Positions 24,028-34,995 of a stretch of 64,000 bases of DNA are shown here, piece after piece. The DNA is from Pseudonocardiaceae bacterium (GTDB lineage: Bacteria; Actinomycetota; Actinomycetes; Mycobacteriales; Pseudonocardiaceae). The stretch lies in assembly GCA_009379845.1 (NCBI GenBank), contig WHSZ01000001.1:247237-311236 (forward strand), written 5' to 3'. The first letter of the stretch is position 1. Every line of letters starts with the position of its first letter. The notes under the pieces are model-generated. The model searched no databases, was not told where the DNA came from, and saw only the letters and a program-made list of their open reading frames with translations. Made by a program: the position numbers and the translations under genes.

Positions 24028-27000
24028 GTGACTGATACGCGCCGCGTACATCAGCCGCCCCACCAGGGGCTTTACGACGAGAAGTACGAGCACGACGCTT
24101 GCGGTGTCGCGTTCGTCGCGGACCTCGCCGGCCGGAGAACGCACGACATCGTCCGGCAGGCGCTGACAGCGCTGCGCAATTTGGAACACCGCGGGGCGCG
24201 AGGCGCGGAGCCAGACACCGGCGATGGCGCCGGCATCCTGTTCCAGATCCCGGACGCCTTCTTCCGGGAGGTCGTGGATTTCGAGCTGCCCGAGCCCGGT
24301 GGCTACGTGGTCGGAACGGCGTTCCTGCCCGCCGACGACGAGGCACGTGCGGCGGCGATCGCGACCATCGAACGGATCGCGGCCGAGGAGCACATGCGGG
24401 TGCTCGGCTGGCGTGACCTGCCGACCAACCCGGAGCACGTGGGACGGATCGCGGCGAGCACCATGCCGGCCTTCCGGCAGCTGTTCCTCAGCGTGCAACC
24501 CGGCGAATCGTCCGACGGCACCCCCATCACCGGGCTCGCCCTCGAGCGCTACGCGTACTGCGTGCGCAAGCGCGTCGAGCACGAGACGGACGTCTACTTC
24601 CCCAGCCTGTCCTCGCGGACCCTGGTCTACAAGGGCATGCTGACCGAGTCGCAGCTCCCTCGGTTCTACCCGGACCTGACCGATGAGCGGATCACCAGCT
24701 CGCTTGGTCTCGTGCACTCCCGGTTCTCCACCAACACGTTCCCGTCCTGGCCGCTCGCGCACCCGTACCGGTTCCTCTCGCACAACGGCGAGATCAACAC
24801 CGTGCAGGGCAACCGAAACTGGATGCGGGCGCGGGAAAGCATGCTGGAGACCGACCTGATCCCTGGTGAGCTCGAGCGGATCTACCCGATCATCACGCCG
24901 GGCGCGAGTGACTCGGCGACGTTCGACGAGGCACTGGAACTGCTGCACCTCGGCGGGCGCAGCATGCCGCATTCGGTGCTGATGATGATCCCGGAGGCGT
25001 GGGAAAACCACTACGAGATGGATCCGTCGCGCCGCGCGTTCTACGAGTACCACTCCACGCTCATGGAGCCGTGGGACGGCCCCGCGCTGGTGGCGTTCAC
25101 GGACGGCACTCAGATCGGCGCGGTGCTCGACCGCAACGGCCTGCGCCCCGCCAGGTACTGGGTGACCGAGGACGGCCTTGTGGTGCTGGCCAGCGAGGTC
25201 GGCGTGCTGGACATCGAGCCGTCCAGGGTGATGCGCAAGGGCCGGCTGGAACCGGGCCGGATGTTCCTGGTGGACACCGCCGAGGGACGGATCATCGACG
25301 ACGAGGAGATCAAGGGGCAGCTCGCCGGCGAGCACCCGTACGGCGAGTGGGTCTCGAACGGCATCCTGCGGCTGGACGAGCTTCCGGAACGCGAGCGTGA
25401 GGTTCCGACGCACTCCTCGCTCGTTCGCCGGCAACAGGCGTTCGGCTACACCGAGGAAGAGCTGAACGTGCTGCTGCGCCCGATGGCCGACAGCGGTGCG
25501 GAGCCGATCGGCTCGATGGGCAACGACGCGCCGCTCGCGCCGTTCTCCGCGCGGCCGCGTCAGCTGTTCGACTACTTCACCCAGCTGTTCGCGCAGGTCA
25601 CCAACCCGCCACTGGACGCGATCCGGGAAGAGCTGGTGACCTCGCTCGAAGCGCAGCTCGGCGCCGAGCCGAACCTGCTCGAGGCGCACGCCGATTCGTG
25701 CCGGCGCATCGTGCTGCCGTTCCCGGTGCTGGACAACGATGAGCTGGCGAAGATCGTGCACGTCAACGACGACGGCGATCTGCCCGAATACCAGGCCGTC
25801 ACGGTGCACGGCACCTACGACGTGCGGGGTGGCGGCGAGGCATTGGTGCACCGCTTGGACGAGATACGCGCGGAGGTCAGCGCCGCGATCGCGGAAGGGG
25901 CACGGCTGATCGTGCTGTCCGACCGGGGCGTGGACGAGGCGCATGCCCCGATCCCGTCCCTGCTGCTGACCGGAGCGGTCCACCACCACCTGGTGCGGCA
26001 GAAGACCCGCACCAGGGTGGGCCTGGTCGTGGAATCCGGCGACGCCCGCGAGGTGCACCACATAGCGCTGCTGATCGGCTACGGCGCCTCCGCGGTGAAC
26101 CCGTACCTGGCGATGGCCACCGTCGAGGAGCTCGCCGAGCAGGGCAACATCCCCGGCGTCAGCGCGAAGGACGCGACCGGCAACCTGATCAAGGCGCTGG
26201 GTAAGGGTGTGCGCAAGACGATGTCCAAGATGGGCGTCTCCACCGTCGCCTCGTACACCGGCGCGCAGATCTTCGAGGCGATCGGGCTCGGCCCTGACGT
26301 GGTGGACAGCTGCTTCGCGGAAACCACCTCCCGGCTGGGCGGCGTGGGCTTCGACGAGCTGGCCAGGGAGGTCGCCGAGCGGCACCGGACGGCGTTTCCG
26401 GCCGACGGCGTTCGCCCTTCGCACCGCTCGCTCGCCGTCGGCGGCGAGTACCAGTGGCGGCGGGAGGGCGAGCCGCACGTGTTCAGCCCGCAAACGGTGT
26501 TCAAACTGCAGCACTCCACCCGGTCGCGGCAGTACGACATCTTCAAGGAGTACACCCGCGCGGTTGACGAGCAGGCCGAGCGGCTGATGACGCTGCGCGG
26601 GTTGTTCGGATTCCGCGAGGGCGAGCGGGAACCGGTGCCGATCGAGGAGGTCGAGCCGGTCTCGGAGATCGTGAAGCGGTTCGCCACCGGCGCCATCTCG
26701 TACGGGTCGATCTCCAAGGAGATGCACGAGACTCTGGCCATCGCGATGAACCGGCTCGGCGGCAAGTCGAACACCGGCGAGGGCGGTGAGGACGCCGACC
26801 GGTACAGCGTGGACGCGAACGGCGATCTGCGGCGTTCCGCGATCAAGCAGGTCGCCTCCGGCCGGTTCGGCGTCACCAGCGAGTACCTGGTCAACGCGGA
26901 CGATCTGCAGATCAAGATGGCGCAGGGAGCCAAGCCGGGCGAGGGCGGTCAGCTGCCGGGCGGCAAGGTGTATCCGTGGATCGCCAAGACCCGGCACTCC

Positions 27001-28602
27001 ACCCCCGGCGTCGGGCTGATTTCCCCGCCGCCACACCACGACATCTATTCGATCGAGGATCTCAAGCAACTGATCCACGACCTGAAGAACTCCAACCCGG
27101 CGGCACGGATCCACGTGAAGCTGGTCTCCGAAGTCGGGGTCGGCACGGTCGCGGCCGGAGTGAGCAAGGCGAAGGCGGACGTCGTGCTGATCTCCGGGCA
27201 CGACGGCGGCACCGGCGCCTCGCCGCTGTCGTCCATCAAGCACGCCGGTGCGCCGTGGGAGATCGGGCTCGCCGACACCCAGCAAACCTTGCTGGCCAAC
27301 AAGTTGCGGGACCGGATCGTGGTGCAGACCGACGGTCAGCTGAAGACCGGCCGGGATGTGATCATCGCGGCGCTGCTCGGCGCCGAGGAGTTCGGGTTCG
27401 CCACCGCGCCGCTGGTGGTCTCCGGCTGCATCATGATGCGGGTCTGCCACCTGGACACCTGCCCGGTGGGGGTGGCGACGCAGAACCCGGTGCTGCGCGA
27501 GAAGTTCAACGGCAAGGCCGAGTACGTGGTGAACTTCTTCGAGTTCATCGCCCAGGAAGTGCGCGAACACCTTGCCGCGCTTGGGTTCCGTTCGGTGGCC
27601 GAGGCCATCGGGCACGCCGAGCTGCTGGACACCCGCGAGGCGGTGCGGCACTGGAAGGCGAAGGGTCTCGACCTGACGCCGATCTTCCACGTGCCCGAGC
27701 TGGCCGACGGCGAGCCCCGGCACCGGGTCACCGACCAGGACCACGGGCTGGACGCGGCGCTGGACAACACGCTGATCCAGCTGTGCGAGGGCTTGCTGGA
27801 CCCGGAGGCCGGTGACGAGGTGGAACCGGTGCGGCTGGACCTGCCGATCCGCAACGTGAACCGGACCGTCGGCACCATGCTCGGCTCCGCGCTCACCAAA
27901 CGCTGGGGCGGCGACGGCCTGCCGGAAGACACGATCGACATCACGTTCACCGGTTCGGCCGGGCAGTCGTTCGGCGCCTTCGTACCGCACGGGATCACCC
28001 TGCGGCTGCACGGGGACGCCAACGACTATGTGGGCAAGGGTCTGTCCGGCGGCCGGCTGACGGTGCGGCCGAACCCGGACGCGTCGCTGATCGCCGAGCA
28101 CAACATCATCGCGGGCAACGTGATCCTGTACGGCGCCACCTCCGGTGAGGCGTTCATCCGCGGCGTGGTCGGCGAGCGGTTCTGCGTGCGCAACTCCGGC
28201 GCGCTGGCGGTCGTGGAAGGCGTCGGCGATCACGGTTGCGAGTACATGACCGGCGGACGGGTGGTGGTACTCGGCGCGGTGGGGCGGAACTTCGCGGCCG
28301 GCATGTCCGGCGGCCTGGCCTACGTGCTGGATCTCGCCGTGGACCGGGTGAACACCGAGATGGTCGATCTGGATCCGCTCGACGACGAGGACCGTGCGTT
28401 CCTGCGGGACGCGGTGCAGCGACACCACGCCGAAACCGGTTCCAAGGTCGCTCGGAAACTCGTCGCCGACTGGGACATCGCCGTCGAGCGGTTCGGCAAG
28501 ATCATGCCGAAGGATTTCAAGCGCGTGCTGAACGCGCGGGCCGCCGCCGAGCGAGACGGCCGGGACGTCAACGAAGCGATTATGGAGGCGGCGCATGGCT
28601 GA
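24028..28602 (+). CDS. gltB: glutamate synthase large subunit
   Basis: A 1524-residue NADPH-GOGAT large chain. The amidotransferase nucleophile is Cys25 (HDACGVAFV) after a short propeptide that is normally clipped. The central and FMN-binding synthase domains follow ([48 protein letters not shown]), with the 3Fe-4S cysteines in [16 protein letters not shown], and the C-terminal beta-helix ([23 protein letters not shown]). It makes two glutamates from glutamine and 2-oxoglutarate. The GTG at 24028 follows GGGAGG. It overlaps gltD by eight bases. Confidence 0.97.
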   Translation: MTDTRRVHQPPHQGLYDEKYEHDACGVAFVADLAGRRTHDIVRQALTALRNLEHRGARGAEPDTGDGAGILFQIPDAFFREVVDFELPEPGGYVVGTAFLPADDEARAAAIATIERIAAEEHMRVLGWRDLPTNPEHVGRIAASTMPAFRQLFLSVQPGESSDGTPITGLALERYAYCVRKRVEHETDVYFPSLSSRTLVYKGMLTESQLPRFYPDLTDERITSSLGLVHSRFSTNTFPSWPLAHPYRFLSHNGEINTVQGNRNWMRARESMLETDLIPGELERIYPIITPGASDSATFDEALELLHLGGRSMPHSVLMMIPEAWENHYEMDPSRRAFYEYHSTLMEPWDGPALVAFTDGTQIGAVLDRNGLRPARYWVTEDGLVVLASEVGVLDIEPSRVMRKGRLEPGRMFLVDTAEGRIIDDEEIKGQLAGEHPYGEWVSNGILRLDELPEREREVPTHSSLVRRQQAFGYTEEELNVLLRPMADSGAEPIGSMGNDAPLAPFSARPRQLFDYFTQLFAQVTNPPLDAIREELVTSLEAQLGAEPNLLEAHADSCRRIVLPFPVLDNDELAKIVHVNDDGDLPEYQAVTVHGTYDVRGGGEALVHRLDEIRAEVSAAIAEGARLIVLSDRGVDEAHAPIPSLLLTGAVHHHLVRQKTRTRVGLVVESGDAREVHHIALLIGYGASAVNPYLAMATVEELAEQGNIPGVSAKDATGNLIKALGKGVRKTMSKMGVSTVASYTGAQIFEAIGLGPDVVDSCFAETTSRLGGVGFDELAREVAERHRTAFPADGVRPSHRSLAVGGEYQWRREGEPHVFSPQTVFKLQHSTRSRQYDIFKEYTRAVDEQAERLMTLRGLFGFREGEREPVPIEEVEPVSEIVKRFATGAISYGSISKEMHETLAIAMNRLGGKSNTGEGGEDADRYSVDANGDLRRSAIKQVASGRFGVTSEYLVNADDLQIKMAQGAKPGEGGQLPGGKVYPWIAKTRHSTPGVGLISPPPHHDIYSIEDLKQLIHDLKNSNPAARIHVKLVSEVGVGTVAAGVSKAKADVVLISGHDGGTGASPLSSIKHAGAPWEIGLADTQQTLLANKLRDRIVVQTDGQLKTGRDVIIAALLGAEEFGFATAPLVVSGCIMMRVCHLDTCPVGVATQNPVLREKFNGKAEYVVNFFEFIAQEVREHLAALGFRSVAEAIGHAELLDTREAVRHWKAKGLDLTPIFHVPELADGEPRHRVTDQDHGLDAALDNTLIQLCEGLLDPEAGDEVEPVRLDLPIRNVNRTVGTMLGSALTKRWGGDGLPEDTIDITFTGSAGQSFGAFVPHGITLRLHGDANDYVGKGLSGGRLTVRPNPDASLIAEHNIIAGNVILYGATSGEAFIRGVVGERFCVRNSGALAVVEGVGDHGCEYMTGGRVVVLGAVGRNFAAGMSGGLAYVLDLAVDRVNTEMVDLDPLDDEDRAFLRDAVQRHHAETGSKVARKLVADWDIAVERFGKIMPKDFKRVLNARAAAERDGRDVNEAIMEAAHG

Positions 28603-30046
28603 CCCGAAGGGTTTCCTCACCACCCCCAGGCAAACCCCACGGTCACGCCCCGTCGACCTGCGGCTGCGTGATTGGCGGGAGGTTTACGAGGAGTTCGAGC
28701 ACGACCGGCTGGAAGCACAGGCCGGTCGTTGCATGAACTGTGGTATCCCGTTCTGCCACGAGGGTTGCCCGCTCGGCAATCTGATCCCGGAATGGAACGA
28801 CCTGGTCTGGCGGCAGGACTGGCGGGAGGCCATCGAGCGGCTGCACGCCACGAACAACTTCCCGGAGTTCACCGGGACGCTGTGCCCCGCGCCGTGCGAA
28901 TCGGCTTGCGTGCTGGCGATCAACGACGACCCGGTCACCATCAAGCGGGTCGAGATCGAGATCATCGACCGGGCGTGGGAGGAAGGCTGGGTGCATCCCG
29001 AGCCGCCGACCACGCTGACCGGCAAGAAGGTCGCGGTGATCGGCTCGGGCCCGTCCGGGCTGGCCGCGGCGCAGCAGCTGACCAGGGCCGGGCACACAGT
29101 GTCCGTCTACGAGCGCGCCGACCGGATCGGCGGGTTGCTGCGGTACGGCATCCCCGAGTTCAAGATGGCGAAGTGGCGGCTGGATCGGCGCCTCGAGCAG
29201 ATGCGCGCCGAGGGCACCGAGTTCCACGCGAACGTCGACGTGGGCGTGGACGTCACCGCCGAGCGGCTGCGCGGCGATCACGACGCGGTCGTGCTCGCCG
29301 GCGGCGCCACGGCGTGGCGGGACCTGCCGATCACCGGCCGCGAGCTCGAGGGTGTCTACCAGGCGATGGAGTACCTGCCGCCGTCGAACCGGGTGCGGGA
29401 GGGCGACCTCGAGCGCTCCCCGATCAACGCGGAGGGTAAGAACGTGGTGATCATCGGCGGGGGCGACACCGGTGCGGACTGCCTCGGCACCGCGCACCGC
29501 CAGGGCGCGAAGTCGGTGACCCAGCTGGAGATCATGCCGACGCCGCCGGAGTCCCGGCCGGATCACCAGCCGTGGCCGATGTATCCGATGACGTACCGGA
29601 CCTCCTCGGCGCACGAGGAGGGTGGCGAGCGGCTGTTTTCCGTGAACACCCAGGAGTTCCTCGGCGACGACGCGGGCAAGCTGCGCGCGTTGCGGCTGAT
29701 CGAGGTGCGTAACGAGGGCGGCAAGTTCGTGCCGGTCGAGGGCACCGAGCAGGAGCTGCCCTGCGAACTGGTGCTGCTGGCGATGGGCTTCGTTGGCCCC
29801 GAGAAGGGTCCGCTGCTGACCGACCTGGGCGTGGAGTACGACCAGCGCGGCAACGTAGCACGGGACGCGTCCTACATGACCAACGTCGACGGCGTGTTCA
29901 GCGCCGGCGACATGGGGCGCGGTCAGTCACTGATCGTGTGGGCGATCGCCGAGGGCAGGGCGGCGGCGGCAGGCCTGGACCAGTACCTGACCGGGCGGGA
30001 CGTCCTGCCGGCACCCATCGCCCCCACCGACCGCCCGATCTCCTAG
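28595..30046 (+). CDS. gltD: glutamate synthase small subunit
   Basis: A 483-residue chain that feeds electrons from NADPH to GltB. The N-terminal 4Fe-4S cysteines are in [14 protein letters not shown] and CPAPCESAC; the FAD Rossmann motif is [16 protein letters not shown] and the NADPH motif [14 protein letters not shown]. The C-terminal FAD motif is [19 protein letters not shown]. Its ATG lies inside the end of gltB, giving translational coupling and equal amounts of the two chains. Confidence 0.97.
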   Translation: MADPKGFLTTPRQTPRSRPVDLRLRDWREVYEEFEHDRLEAQAGRCMNCGIPFCHEGCPLGNLIPEWNDLVWRQDWREAIERLHATNNFPEFTGTLCPAPCESACVLAINDDPVTIKRVEIEIIDRAWEEGWVHPEPPTTLTGKKVAVIGSGPSGLAAAQQLTRAGHTVSVYERADRIGGLLRYGIPEFKMAKWRLDRRLEQMRAEGTEFHANVDVGVDVTAERLRGDHDAVVLAGGATAWRDLPITGRELEGVYQAMEYLPPSNRVREGDLERSPINAEGKNVVIIGGGDTGADCLGTAHRQGAKSVTQLEIMPTPPESRPDHQPWPMYPMTYRTSSAHEEGGERLFSVNTQEFLGDDAGKLRALRLIEVRNEGGKFVPVEGTEQELPCELVLLAMGFVGPEKGPLLTDLGVEYDQRGNVARDASYMTNVDGVFSAGDMGRGQSLIVWAIAEGRAAAAGLDQYLTGRDVLPAPIAPTDRPIS

Positions 30047-30055
30047 CGCCCACCC

Positions 30056-30079
30056 GGCCAACATGGATGCATGCTGCGG
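30056..30079. repeat. degenerate copy of the 24-base palindrome
   Basis: Read on the minus strand, this matches the elements at 59454 and 63753 at 18 of 24 positions, including the central ATGCATCCAT. It starts ten bases after the gltD stop, between the converging gltD and pspM genes. The arms no longer pair perfectly. Membership of the family is my inference. Confidence 0.5.
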
Positions 30080-30102
30080 GCAGGGCTGGAGGAACGGGTG
30101 GG

Positions 30103-30942
30103 TCAGCGGTTGTGGGCGGAGAGCTCACGGACCGCGATGGCCAGGCCGGCCAGGTGGTCGGTGGCTTCGGTGAGCTGCTGCTGGTGTTGCTCGAGGTGGC
30201 CGCTGCTCTCCGCGACCGCGCGGCCGGCCGCGGCGACCAGGCTGCCGTAGCCCTCCAAGCCGCTGTCCAGCTGGCCCTGCAGGGTGCGAATCGCTTCCCC
30301 CAGCGCGGCCCGCTCCCGCTGCGGGGCCGCTTCTCGCGCCCGCTCGATCGCCTGGATGCGGTCGGCGAGGTCGCGCAGCGCGCTGGCCGCATCGGTAGCC
30401 GTGTTCCGCGCGTCCAGCACCGAGGACTCCGGAACCAGCGACCCGTTCTGGCCGGCGCCGGCCAGCTGCTCGACCAGCTCCGCGAACGAGCTTTCCGCCT
30501 CGGCAAGCCGTTCCATCGGTTCCCGCGCGACCGAATCCCGGGATGGCAGCGGCGGTGGGCCGGCCGGGCGGGCCGGCGGCTTGGTGCGGTTCAGCCTGCG
30601 CAGCCGCAACCCGGTACGCACGCTCAGCACCGCCACGATCGCCGCGGCGAGTGCGGCGGCCGACGAGCCGAGCGTGATGCTCTGCTCGTCACCACCGACG
30701 GCGCCCGCGAAGCCAAGAGCCGTGAGCGTGCCGAACACCATGATCAACACGATCCACAGGGTCAGCAGTCGCGATGCCCGCCGGCGACGGCGCTCAAGGC
30801 GCGCGGCCGGGTCGTTCCACTGCTCGAACTTCTCCCGTACCTGACCGACGACCTGTGAATCCAGATGCTTGCCGACGTGCTTTTCGATCAACTCACCGAG
30901 CTGTCCGAGCTGCGGCAAGCCATCCTTGCGCCGATCCATCAC
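30103..30942 (-). CDS. pspM: PspM-like membrane protein of the phage-shock system
   Basis: A 279-residue protein with two transmembrane helices in the middle (about residues 59-79 and 87-106) separated by a short loop, a basic stretch before them (RLERRRRRASR) and a long C-terminal helical region with Ala/Glu-rich heptads. This matches mycobacterial PspM (Rv2743c) in topology and place: directly downstream of pspA, 35 bases apart. PspM is thought to hold PspA at the membrane. Start is the first of two adjacent ATGs. It converges on gltD. Confidence 0.8.
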   Translation of the reverse strand: MMDRRKDGLPQLGQLGELIEKHVGKHLDSQVVGQVREKFEQWNDPAARLERRRRRASRLLTLWIVLIMVFGTLTALGFAGAVGGDEQSITLGSSAAALAAAIVAVLSVRTGLRLRRLNRTKPPARPAGPPPLPSRDSVAREPMERLAEAESSFAELVEQLAGAGQNGSLVPESSVLDARNTATDAASALRDLADRIQAIERAREAAPQRERAALGEAIRTLQGQLDSGLEGYGSLVAAAGRAVAESSGHLEQHQQQLTEATDHLAGLAIAVRELSAHNR

Positions 30943-30977
30943 ACACCGCCCCCGGCCGACTTACCGTCGCCGCTCCT

Positions 30978-31832
30978 TCAGGCCGACCCGGCCTGCTTCT
31001 GCTGTTCCTGCTGCACCCGCTGCTGGATTTCCTGCTCGATGTTCGGGCTGGGCTTGGCCGGTGCGGCACTCGACTCGGACGAACCGTCGGTCACCTCACC
31101 TGCCACGTCGCCGCCCTGCATCGAGGTGCGAATCTGCTCGAGCCTGCTGTTGCCAGCCAGCTCGGTGGTGGACGCCTGTACCTCCATCATGCGCCCCTGC
31201 ACCGAGTTCTGCGCGAGCTCGGCAGAGCCGAGGGCGGTGGTGTACCGCTTCTCGATCTTGTCGCGCACCTCTTCGAGCGACGGCGTGTTGCCAGGGGCGG
31301 TCAGCTCGGACATCTGGCTCAACGACGCCGAGACCTGCTCCTGCATCTTCGCCTGCTCCAGTTGGGACATCAGCTTGGTGCGCTCAGCCAGCTTCTGCTG
31401 CAAGACCATGGAGTTGCGCTCCACCGCCTGCTTGGCCTGCTGGGCGGCCTGCAGCGACTGGTCGTGCAACGTCTTGAGGTCCTCGATGCCCTGCTCGGCG
31501 GTGACCAGTTGGGTGGCGAAGCCCTGCGCGGCGTTCTCGAACTCCGTCGCCTTCTTCTCGTCGTCGTTCTTGCGCGCCTCGTCGGCGAGGACCAGCGCCT
31601 GCCGAGCGGAGGACTGCAGCTTTTCCACCTCACCGAGCTGCCGGTTGAGCTTCATCTCCAGCTGGCGCTGATTACCGATCACCGAAGCGGCTTGCTGGGA
31701 CAACGCCTGGTGCTGCCGCTGCGCATCCTCGATGGCCTGCTGGATTTGCACCTTCGGGTCGGCATTCTCGTCGATCTTCGTCGAGAACGCCGCCATCAGG
31801 TACTTCCAGAACTTCACGAACGGGTTGGCCAT
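30978..31832 (-). CDS. pspA: PspA/IM30-family envelope stress protein
   Basis: A 284-residue coiled-coil protein: [36 protein letters not shown] is the membrane-binding amphipathic start of the PspA/Vipp1 family (shown here in pieces: [11 protein letters not shown], then [12 protein letters not shown]), followed by heptad-rich helices with many Gln, Glu and Ala up to residue 200 and a polar tail. It coats and stabilises damaged membrane and, in actinobacteria, restrains the ClgR activator. The tail ends [20 protein letters not shown], partly like the mycobacterial one. Upstream lie 150 bases with no gene, which may hold a separate promoter. Confidence 0.93.
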   Translation of the reverse strand: MANPFVKFWKYLMAAFSTKIDENADPKVQIQQAIEDAQRQHQALSQQAASVIGNQRQLEMKLNRQLGEVEKLQSSARQALVLADEARKNDDEKKATEFENAAQGFATQLVTAEQGIEDLKTLHDQSLQAAQQAKQAVERNSMVLQQKLAERTKLMSQLEQAKMQEQVSASLSQMSELTAPGNTPSLEEVRDKIEKRYTTALGSAELAQNSVQGRMMEVQASTTELAGNSRLEQIRTSMQGGDVAGEVTDGSSESSAAPAKPSPNIEQEIQQRVQQEQQKQAGSA

Positions 31833-31982
31833 CTCCTCCGCCTGCCTTCTTCGTTCTGCTGATCTTGATTCAGACCCGGTCTACTGCCTGTCCCCAGCCC
31901 TGGTCCATCAACGGCCAAGTACTCGGCGTGGGTTCCATCGTGTCAGGTGAGAGCGTGACCTTCCAGGTGACCCCGGGGGAAT

Positions 31983-32684
31983 TCAGGGTTGGCCCCGATC
32001 TTCGCCTCCTCCTCGCGGCGGATCGACGTCCGGGTTGGTCAGCTCCCGTACCTCGGCCAGCCCGGCCCGCAGCCCGGTGAGCCGCTCGGACAGCTCCAGC
32101 CGGGCGTCCGTGCCGGTATCCGGCAAGGTCCGTGCCCCTTCCACGATAAGGTCCACGACCTCGTCTCGCGCCTGCTCGAGCCCCTGAACCGCGGATTCCA
32201 TGCGGGCGAGCAGCGCGTCCCGCGCCACGCGCTGCCGCTGCGCGATGCCGAGCCGTGCCGTCACCGCCTGGTACGAACGGGTGAGTTCGTCCCTGGTGGC
32301 CGCGATGTCCTCGCCGGGCGATGCGGCGCCGAGCTGCCCGGCCAGCCGGTCGCGCTGCTGCTCGAGCTCGGGTGTGGGGATCTGGGCGAGCCCCCGGTCC
32401 AGCTCGGCCACCTGCCCCGCGATCATCCGCAGCTCCGCGACCACCTGCGAGGCGTCCGCTGAGACGGTGTCCAGTGCCGGGGCTTCGGCGAGTTTGGCGC
32501 GCAGCTCACCGAGCACCCGCTCGCCGCGGGCGCACCACACCTCCGCGGGGCTGCCCGGCAACGGCGTAGGGCCGGCCGGGGTGGCCAGCCTGCCCTTGCG
32601 GGTACTCGCGTTCATCAACGGGATCAGCGCGACCGCGCCAAGGGCGAGCACAACCAGCACCGCGATGACAATGATCGTGACCAC
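31983..32684 (-). CDS. membrane-anchored coiled-coil protein of unknown function between clgR and pspA
   Basis: About 233 residues. The GTG at 32684 lies seven bases after AGGAGG and gives a protein that begins directly with one strong transmembrane helix (VVTIIVIAVLVVLALGAV), then a basic turn (ASTRKGR) and about 190 residues of charged helix with heptads (LAEAPALDTVSADASQVVAEL; ELDRGLAQIPTPELEQQRDRL) resembling spectrin-like or PspA-like bundles. I know no family name for it. Its place in the clgR-pspA-pspM run suggests an added component of envelope stress sensing, taking a role like that of PspN in mycobacteria, though the sequences are not alike by eye. Confidence 0.7.
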   Translation of the reverse strand: MVTIIVIAVLVVLALGAVALIPLMNASTRKGRLATPAGPTPLPGSPAEVWCARGERVLGELRAKLAEAPALDTVSADASQVVAELRMIAGQVAELDRGLAQIPTPELEQQRDRLAGQLGAASPGEDIAATRDELTRSYQAVTARLGIAQRQRVARDALLARMESAVQGLEQARDEVVDLIVEGARTLPDTGTDARLELSERLTGLRAGLAEVRELTNPDVDPPRGGGEDRGQP

Positions 32685-32801
32685 CTGCCGACCTCCTGAC
32701 CCGCTCACTGCCCCGCCGCGCGCTATGGCTCAGCCAGGGACCCGGCTCTCGCCTGGCGCCAGCATACGAAAGGCCGGGCACGGGTCGTACGGTACGGCCT
32801 C

Positions 32802-33389
32802 TCAGGCGGCGACGATCACGGTGCCGCGCGGCCCGCCAAGGGTGCCGCCGAGGCTCGGCAGCGTGTCCGGGGACAGCCGCAGGCCGGCCAGCTCCTGACC
32901 GAGCAGCGCCGCGCTCAGCGCCTCGCTGTCCCACGGCAGGCCGGCGGCGAGGTTCATTCCCGCCGCGAGACCGTGGGCGTTCGACACCGGCGCGGTGAGC
33001 ACCGCGTTCGACATCGCCGCGGAGCCCGCCGCGCTGGCCTCCGCCGGAGCGGGAACATCGCCGCTGTCATGCTCGGAAGCCGCCGGCGCTGGGCCGTCGC
33101 CGGATCGGCCGGAGCCCCGCGTTTCGCGCTCGGGAAGGGCGCTGTCCACGTTGCTCAACGCACTCACGTCGGTGGCGACGTTCGTCAGCAGCTCCGCGAG
33201 CGGCAGGTCGAGCGCCTCGCAGATCGCGGCGAGCAGCTCACTGGACGCTTCCTTGCGACCTCGCTCGACCTCGGAGAGGTAGCCGAGGCTGACTCGAGCG
33301 GCGCGCGAGATCTCGCGCAGGGTGCGATCCTTGTTCGTGCGGGCATGGCGAAGCCGGTCGCCTATCGCCTCGCGCAACAGCACGGTCAT
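32802..33389 (-). CDS. clgR: ClgR-like XRE-family transcriptional activator
   Basis: A 195-residue protein. Residues 5-70 form a helix-turn-helix ([48 protein letters not shown]) close to ClgR, which activates clp protease genes and pspA under envelope and proteotoxic stress. Mycobacterial ClgR is about 112 residues; here a further 90 or so Ala/Gly/Pro-rich residues are added. It ends TVIVAA, similar to the VSLAVA/VxxAA ends of ClgR that are recognised by ClpP for turnover. The ATG follows GGGAGG. A ClgR operator lies 79 bases upstream. Confidence 0.9.
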   Translation of the reverse strand: MTVLLREAIGDRLRHARTNKDRTLREISRAARVSLGYLSEVERGRKEASSELLAAICEALDLPLAELLTNVATDVSALSNVDSALPERETRGSGRSGDGPAPAASEHDSGDVPAPAEASAAGSAAMSNAVLTAPVSNAHGLAAGMNLAAGLPWDSEALSAALLGQELAGLRLSPDTLPSLGGTLGGPRGTVIVAA

Positions 33390-33467
33390 CGCGCGCCTCC
33401 CTTCTCACGTCGATGGCTTCACGGTACCGAGGCCGCACGACGGTTCGCAGCGGATTGGCACCGTGTC

Positions 33468-33478
33468 CGCCTAGAGCG
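33468..33478. promoter_or_regulatory. ClgR operator, likely autoregulatory
   Basis: CGCCTAGAGCG fits the ClgR consensus CGCYNANRGCG at every defined position. It lies in the gap between clgR and the divergent F420 oxidoreductase gene. Autoactivation of clgR is known in related genera; here it is inferred. Confidence 0.7.
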
Positions 33479-33546
33479 AACGGCATGGCGACCCAATTTG
33501 TTCCCCTAGCCCTGTGCAACCCCGTGCACCAGGGACCGCGGTTGCG

Positions 33547-33562
33547 CTGGAGTGCACTCCAG
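33547..33562. promoter_or_regulatory. perfect 16-base palindrome before the F420 oxidoreductase
   Basis: CTGGAGTGCACTCCAG is its own complement, ends 39 bases before the start at 33602, and has no spacer. It looks like the operator of a dimeric repressor (TetR or MarR type) rather than a terminator, having no T run. Confidence 0.5.
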
Positions 33563-33601
33563 CCTCTAGCGTTTGAGGCACCACGACTCGAAGGGGATGC
33601 G

Positions 33602-34489
33602 ATGCGGCTCGGCGTACACAACTGGTCGTTCAACGTCAGCTCGGGACCCGCCGGCATCGGCGCGGAGCTCGCCAGGGTGGGTGAGGCGGCCGAAGCGGCC
33701 GGGGTGAGCTGGGTGTCGGTGATGGATCACTACTTCCAGATGGAGCAGCACGCACCGGCCTCGGATCCGATGCTGGAGGGGTACACCACGCTCGGCTACC
33801 TGGCCGCGCACACCTCGTCCACCAAGCTCGGGCTGCTGGTCACCGGCGTGACCTACCGGCATCCAGGGCTGCTCGCGAAGATCGTCGCCACGCTCGACGT
33901 GGTGTCCGGCGGGCGTGCCGCGCTCGGCATCGGCGCCGCCTGGTACGAGCGGGAACATCGCGGGCTCGGGGTGCCGTTCCCGGCGATTTCCGAACGATTC
34001 GAGCGGCTCGAGGAAACGCTGCGGATCTGCCGGCAGATGTGGGACGAGAACGACAACGGCCCGTTCGATGGCCGGCACTACCGACTGGCCGAGACGCTGT
34101 GCATGCCGCGGCCGATCAGCCAGCCACATCCGCCGATCCTGATCGGGGGCGGCGGCGAGCGGAAAACCCTGCGCCTGGTCGCGCAGTACGGCGATGCCTG
34201 CAACCTGTTCGGCTCCTCTCCCGCCGATGTGGCACACAAGCTCGACGTGCTGCGCGAGCACTGCGCGACGCTCGGGCGGGACGAGGCGAGCATCCGCAAG
34301 ACGATGCTCTACGTGGGTGATCTGCTGGACAGCGGCGAGTTCGACAAGTTCGTCGCGGAGATGGCCGAGTACGCGAAGCTCGGCATCGAAACCGTGATCG
34401 TGACGCCACCGGGGGATGCGCCGGCCGCGTGGATCGAGCGGGCGTGCGCACCGATCGTCCCGCGACTGGCCGAACTGCCGGTGTCCTGA
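33602..34489 (+). CDS. LLM-class F420-dependent oxidoreductase
   Basis: A 295-residue luciferase-like TIM-barrel protein of the F420 branch: SVMDHYFQM, LGLLVTGVTYRHPGLLAKIVATLDVVSGGRAALGIGAAW (in pieces: LGLLVTGV, RHPGLLAK, GRAALGIGAAW) and HPPILIGGGGERKTLRLVAQYGDACNLFG. It uses reduced coenzyme F420 to reduce an unknown substrate. Start is the ATG at 33602; the open frame upstream runs through the promoter. A 16-base palindrome lies just upstream. It is divergent from clgR. Confidence 0.88.
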   Translation: MRLGVHNWSFNVSSGPAGIGAELARVGEAAEAAGVSWVSVMDHYFQMEQHAPASDPMLEGYTTLGYLAAHTSSTKLGLLVTGVTYRHPGLLAKIVATLDVVSGGRAALGIGAAWYEREHRGLGVPFPAISERFERLEETLRICRQMWDENDNGPFDGRHYRLAETLCMPRPISQPHPPILIGGGGERKTLRLVAQYGDACNLFGSSPADVAHKLDVLREHCATLGRDEASIRKTMLYVGDLLDSGEFDKFVAEMAEYAKLGIETVIVTPPGDAPAAWIERACAPIVPRLAELPVS

Positions 34490-34496
34490 CCGGCAC

Positions 34497-34976
34497 TCAG
34501 CCGCGTGGTGTGCTGAGTGCTTCCAGCTCGGCCCACCCTGGCCCGGCCTCGGACCAGCTGGACGAACCGGTCAGCACGGCGATCGTCGATGTCTTGAGCT
34601 GCTGCGCGCTCCCGGTCAGCAGCTCAACCAGGTCCTCCAGGTCGGGGTTGTGCCCGACGAGCACCGCGGAGCGGGCCTCGGCTGGCAGCTCCCGCAGCAC
34701 GGTCAGCAGAGCTTCGGTCGACGTGCCGTAGAGCCGGTCATCGCTGCGCGACTCCGGCTCGGGAGCCAGCTCGCCGGCGACGAGCCGCCAGGTCTGGCGC
34801 GCTCGGGTGGCCGGCGAGCACACCACCAGGTCGATCTCGCCGAGGTGCTCGCGCAGCCACCTGCCGGCCGCCGGCGCGTCGCGGCGACCCCGCCCGGCGA
34901 GCGGCCGCTCGATATCGGGCACTCCCTCCGGCCACGCCGACTTGGCGTGCCGGAGGACCACCAGCCTGCGTCCCAT
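34497..34976 (-). CDS. SixA-like histidine phosphatase
   Basis: A 159-residue histidine-phosphatase-superfamily protein. The RHG-like motif is LVVLRHAKSAWP (His at about residue 9), followed by SPATRARQTWRLV and the second catalytic histidine in VGHNPDLEDLV. The short length and the RHAKSAWP motif point to the SixA branch, which removes phosphate from histidine in phosphorelays; the actinobacterial substrates are unknown. No ribosome site decides between the ATGs at 34976 and 34982. It converges on the F420 oxidoreductase and is 19 bases downstream of the TetR gene. Confidence 0.85.
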   Translation of the reverse strand: MGRRLVVLRHAKSAWPEGVPDIERPLAGRGRRDAPAAGRWLREHLGEIDLVVCSPATRARQTWRLVAGELAPEPESRSDDRLYGTSTEALLTVLRELPAEARSAVLVGHNPDLEDLVELLTGSAQQLKTSTIAVLTGSSSWSEAGPGWAELEALSTPRG

Positions 34977-34995
34977 CCACATAGCTTGGCAGCCG

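Noticed and set aside
23866..28623. A 1585-codon open frame on the minus strand opposite gltB
   Set aside because: It mirrors gltB almost exactly, is very rich in Arg, His and Val as antisense GC-rich frames are, and has no recognisable domain. The plus-strand frame is unmistakable glutamate synthase.
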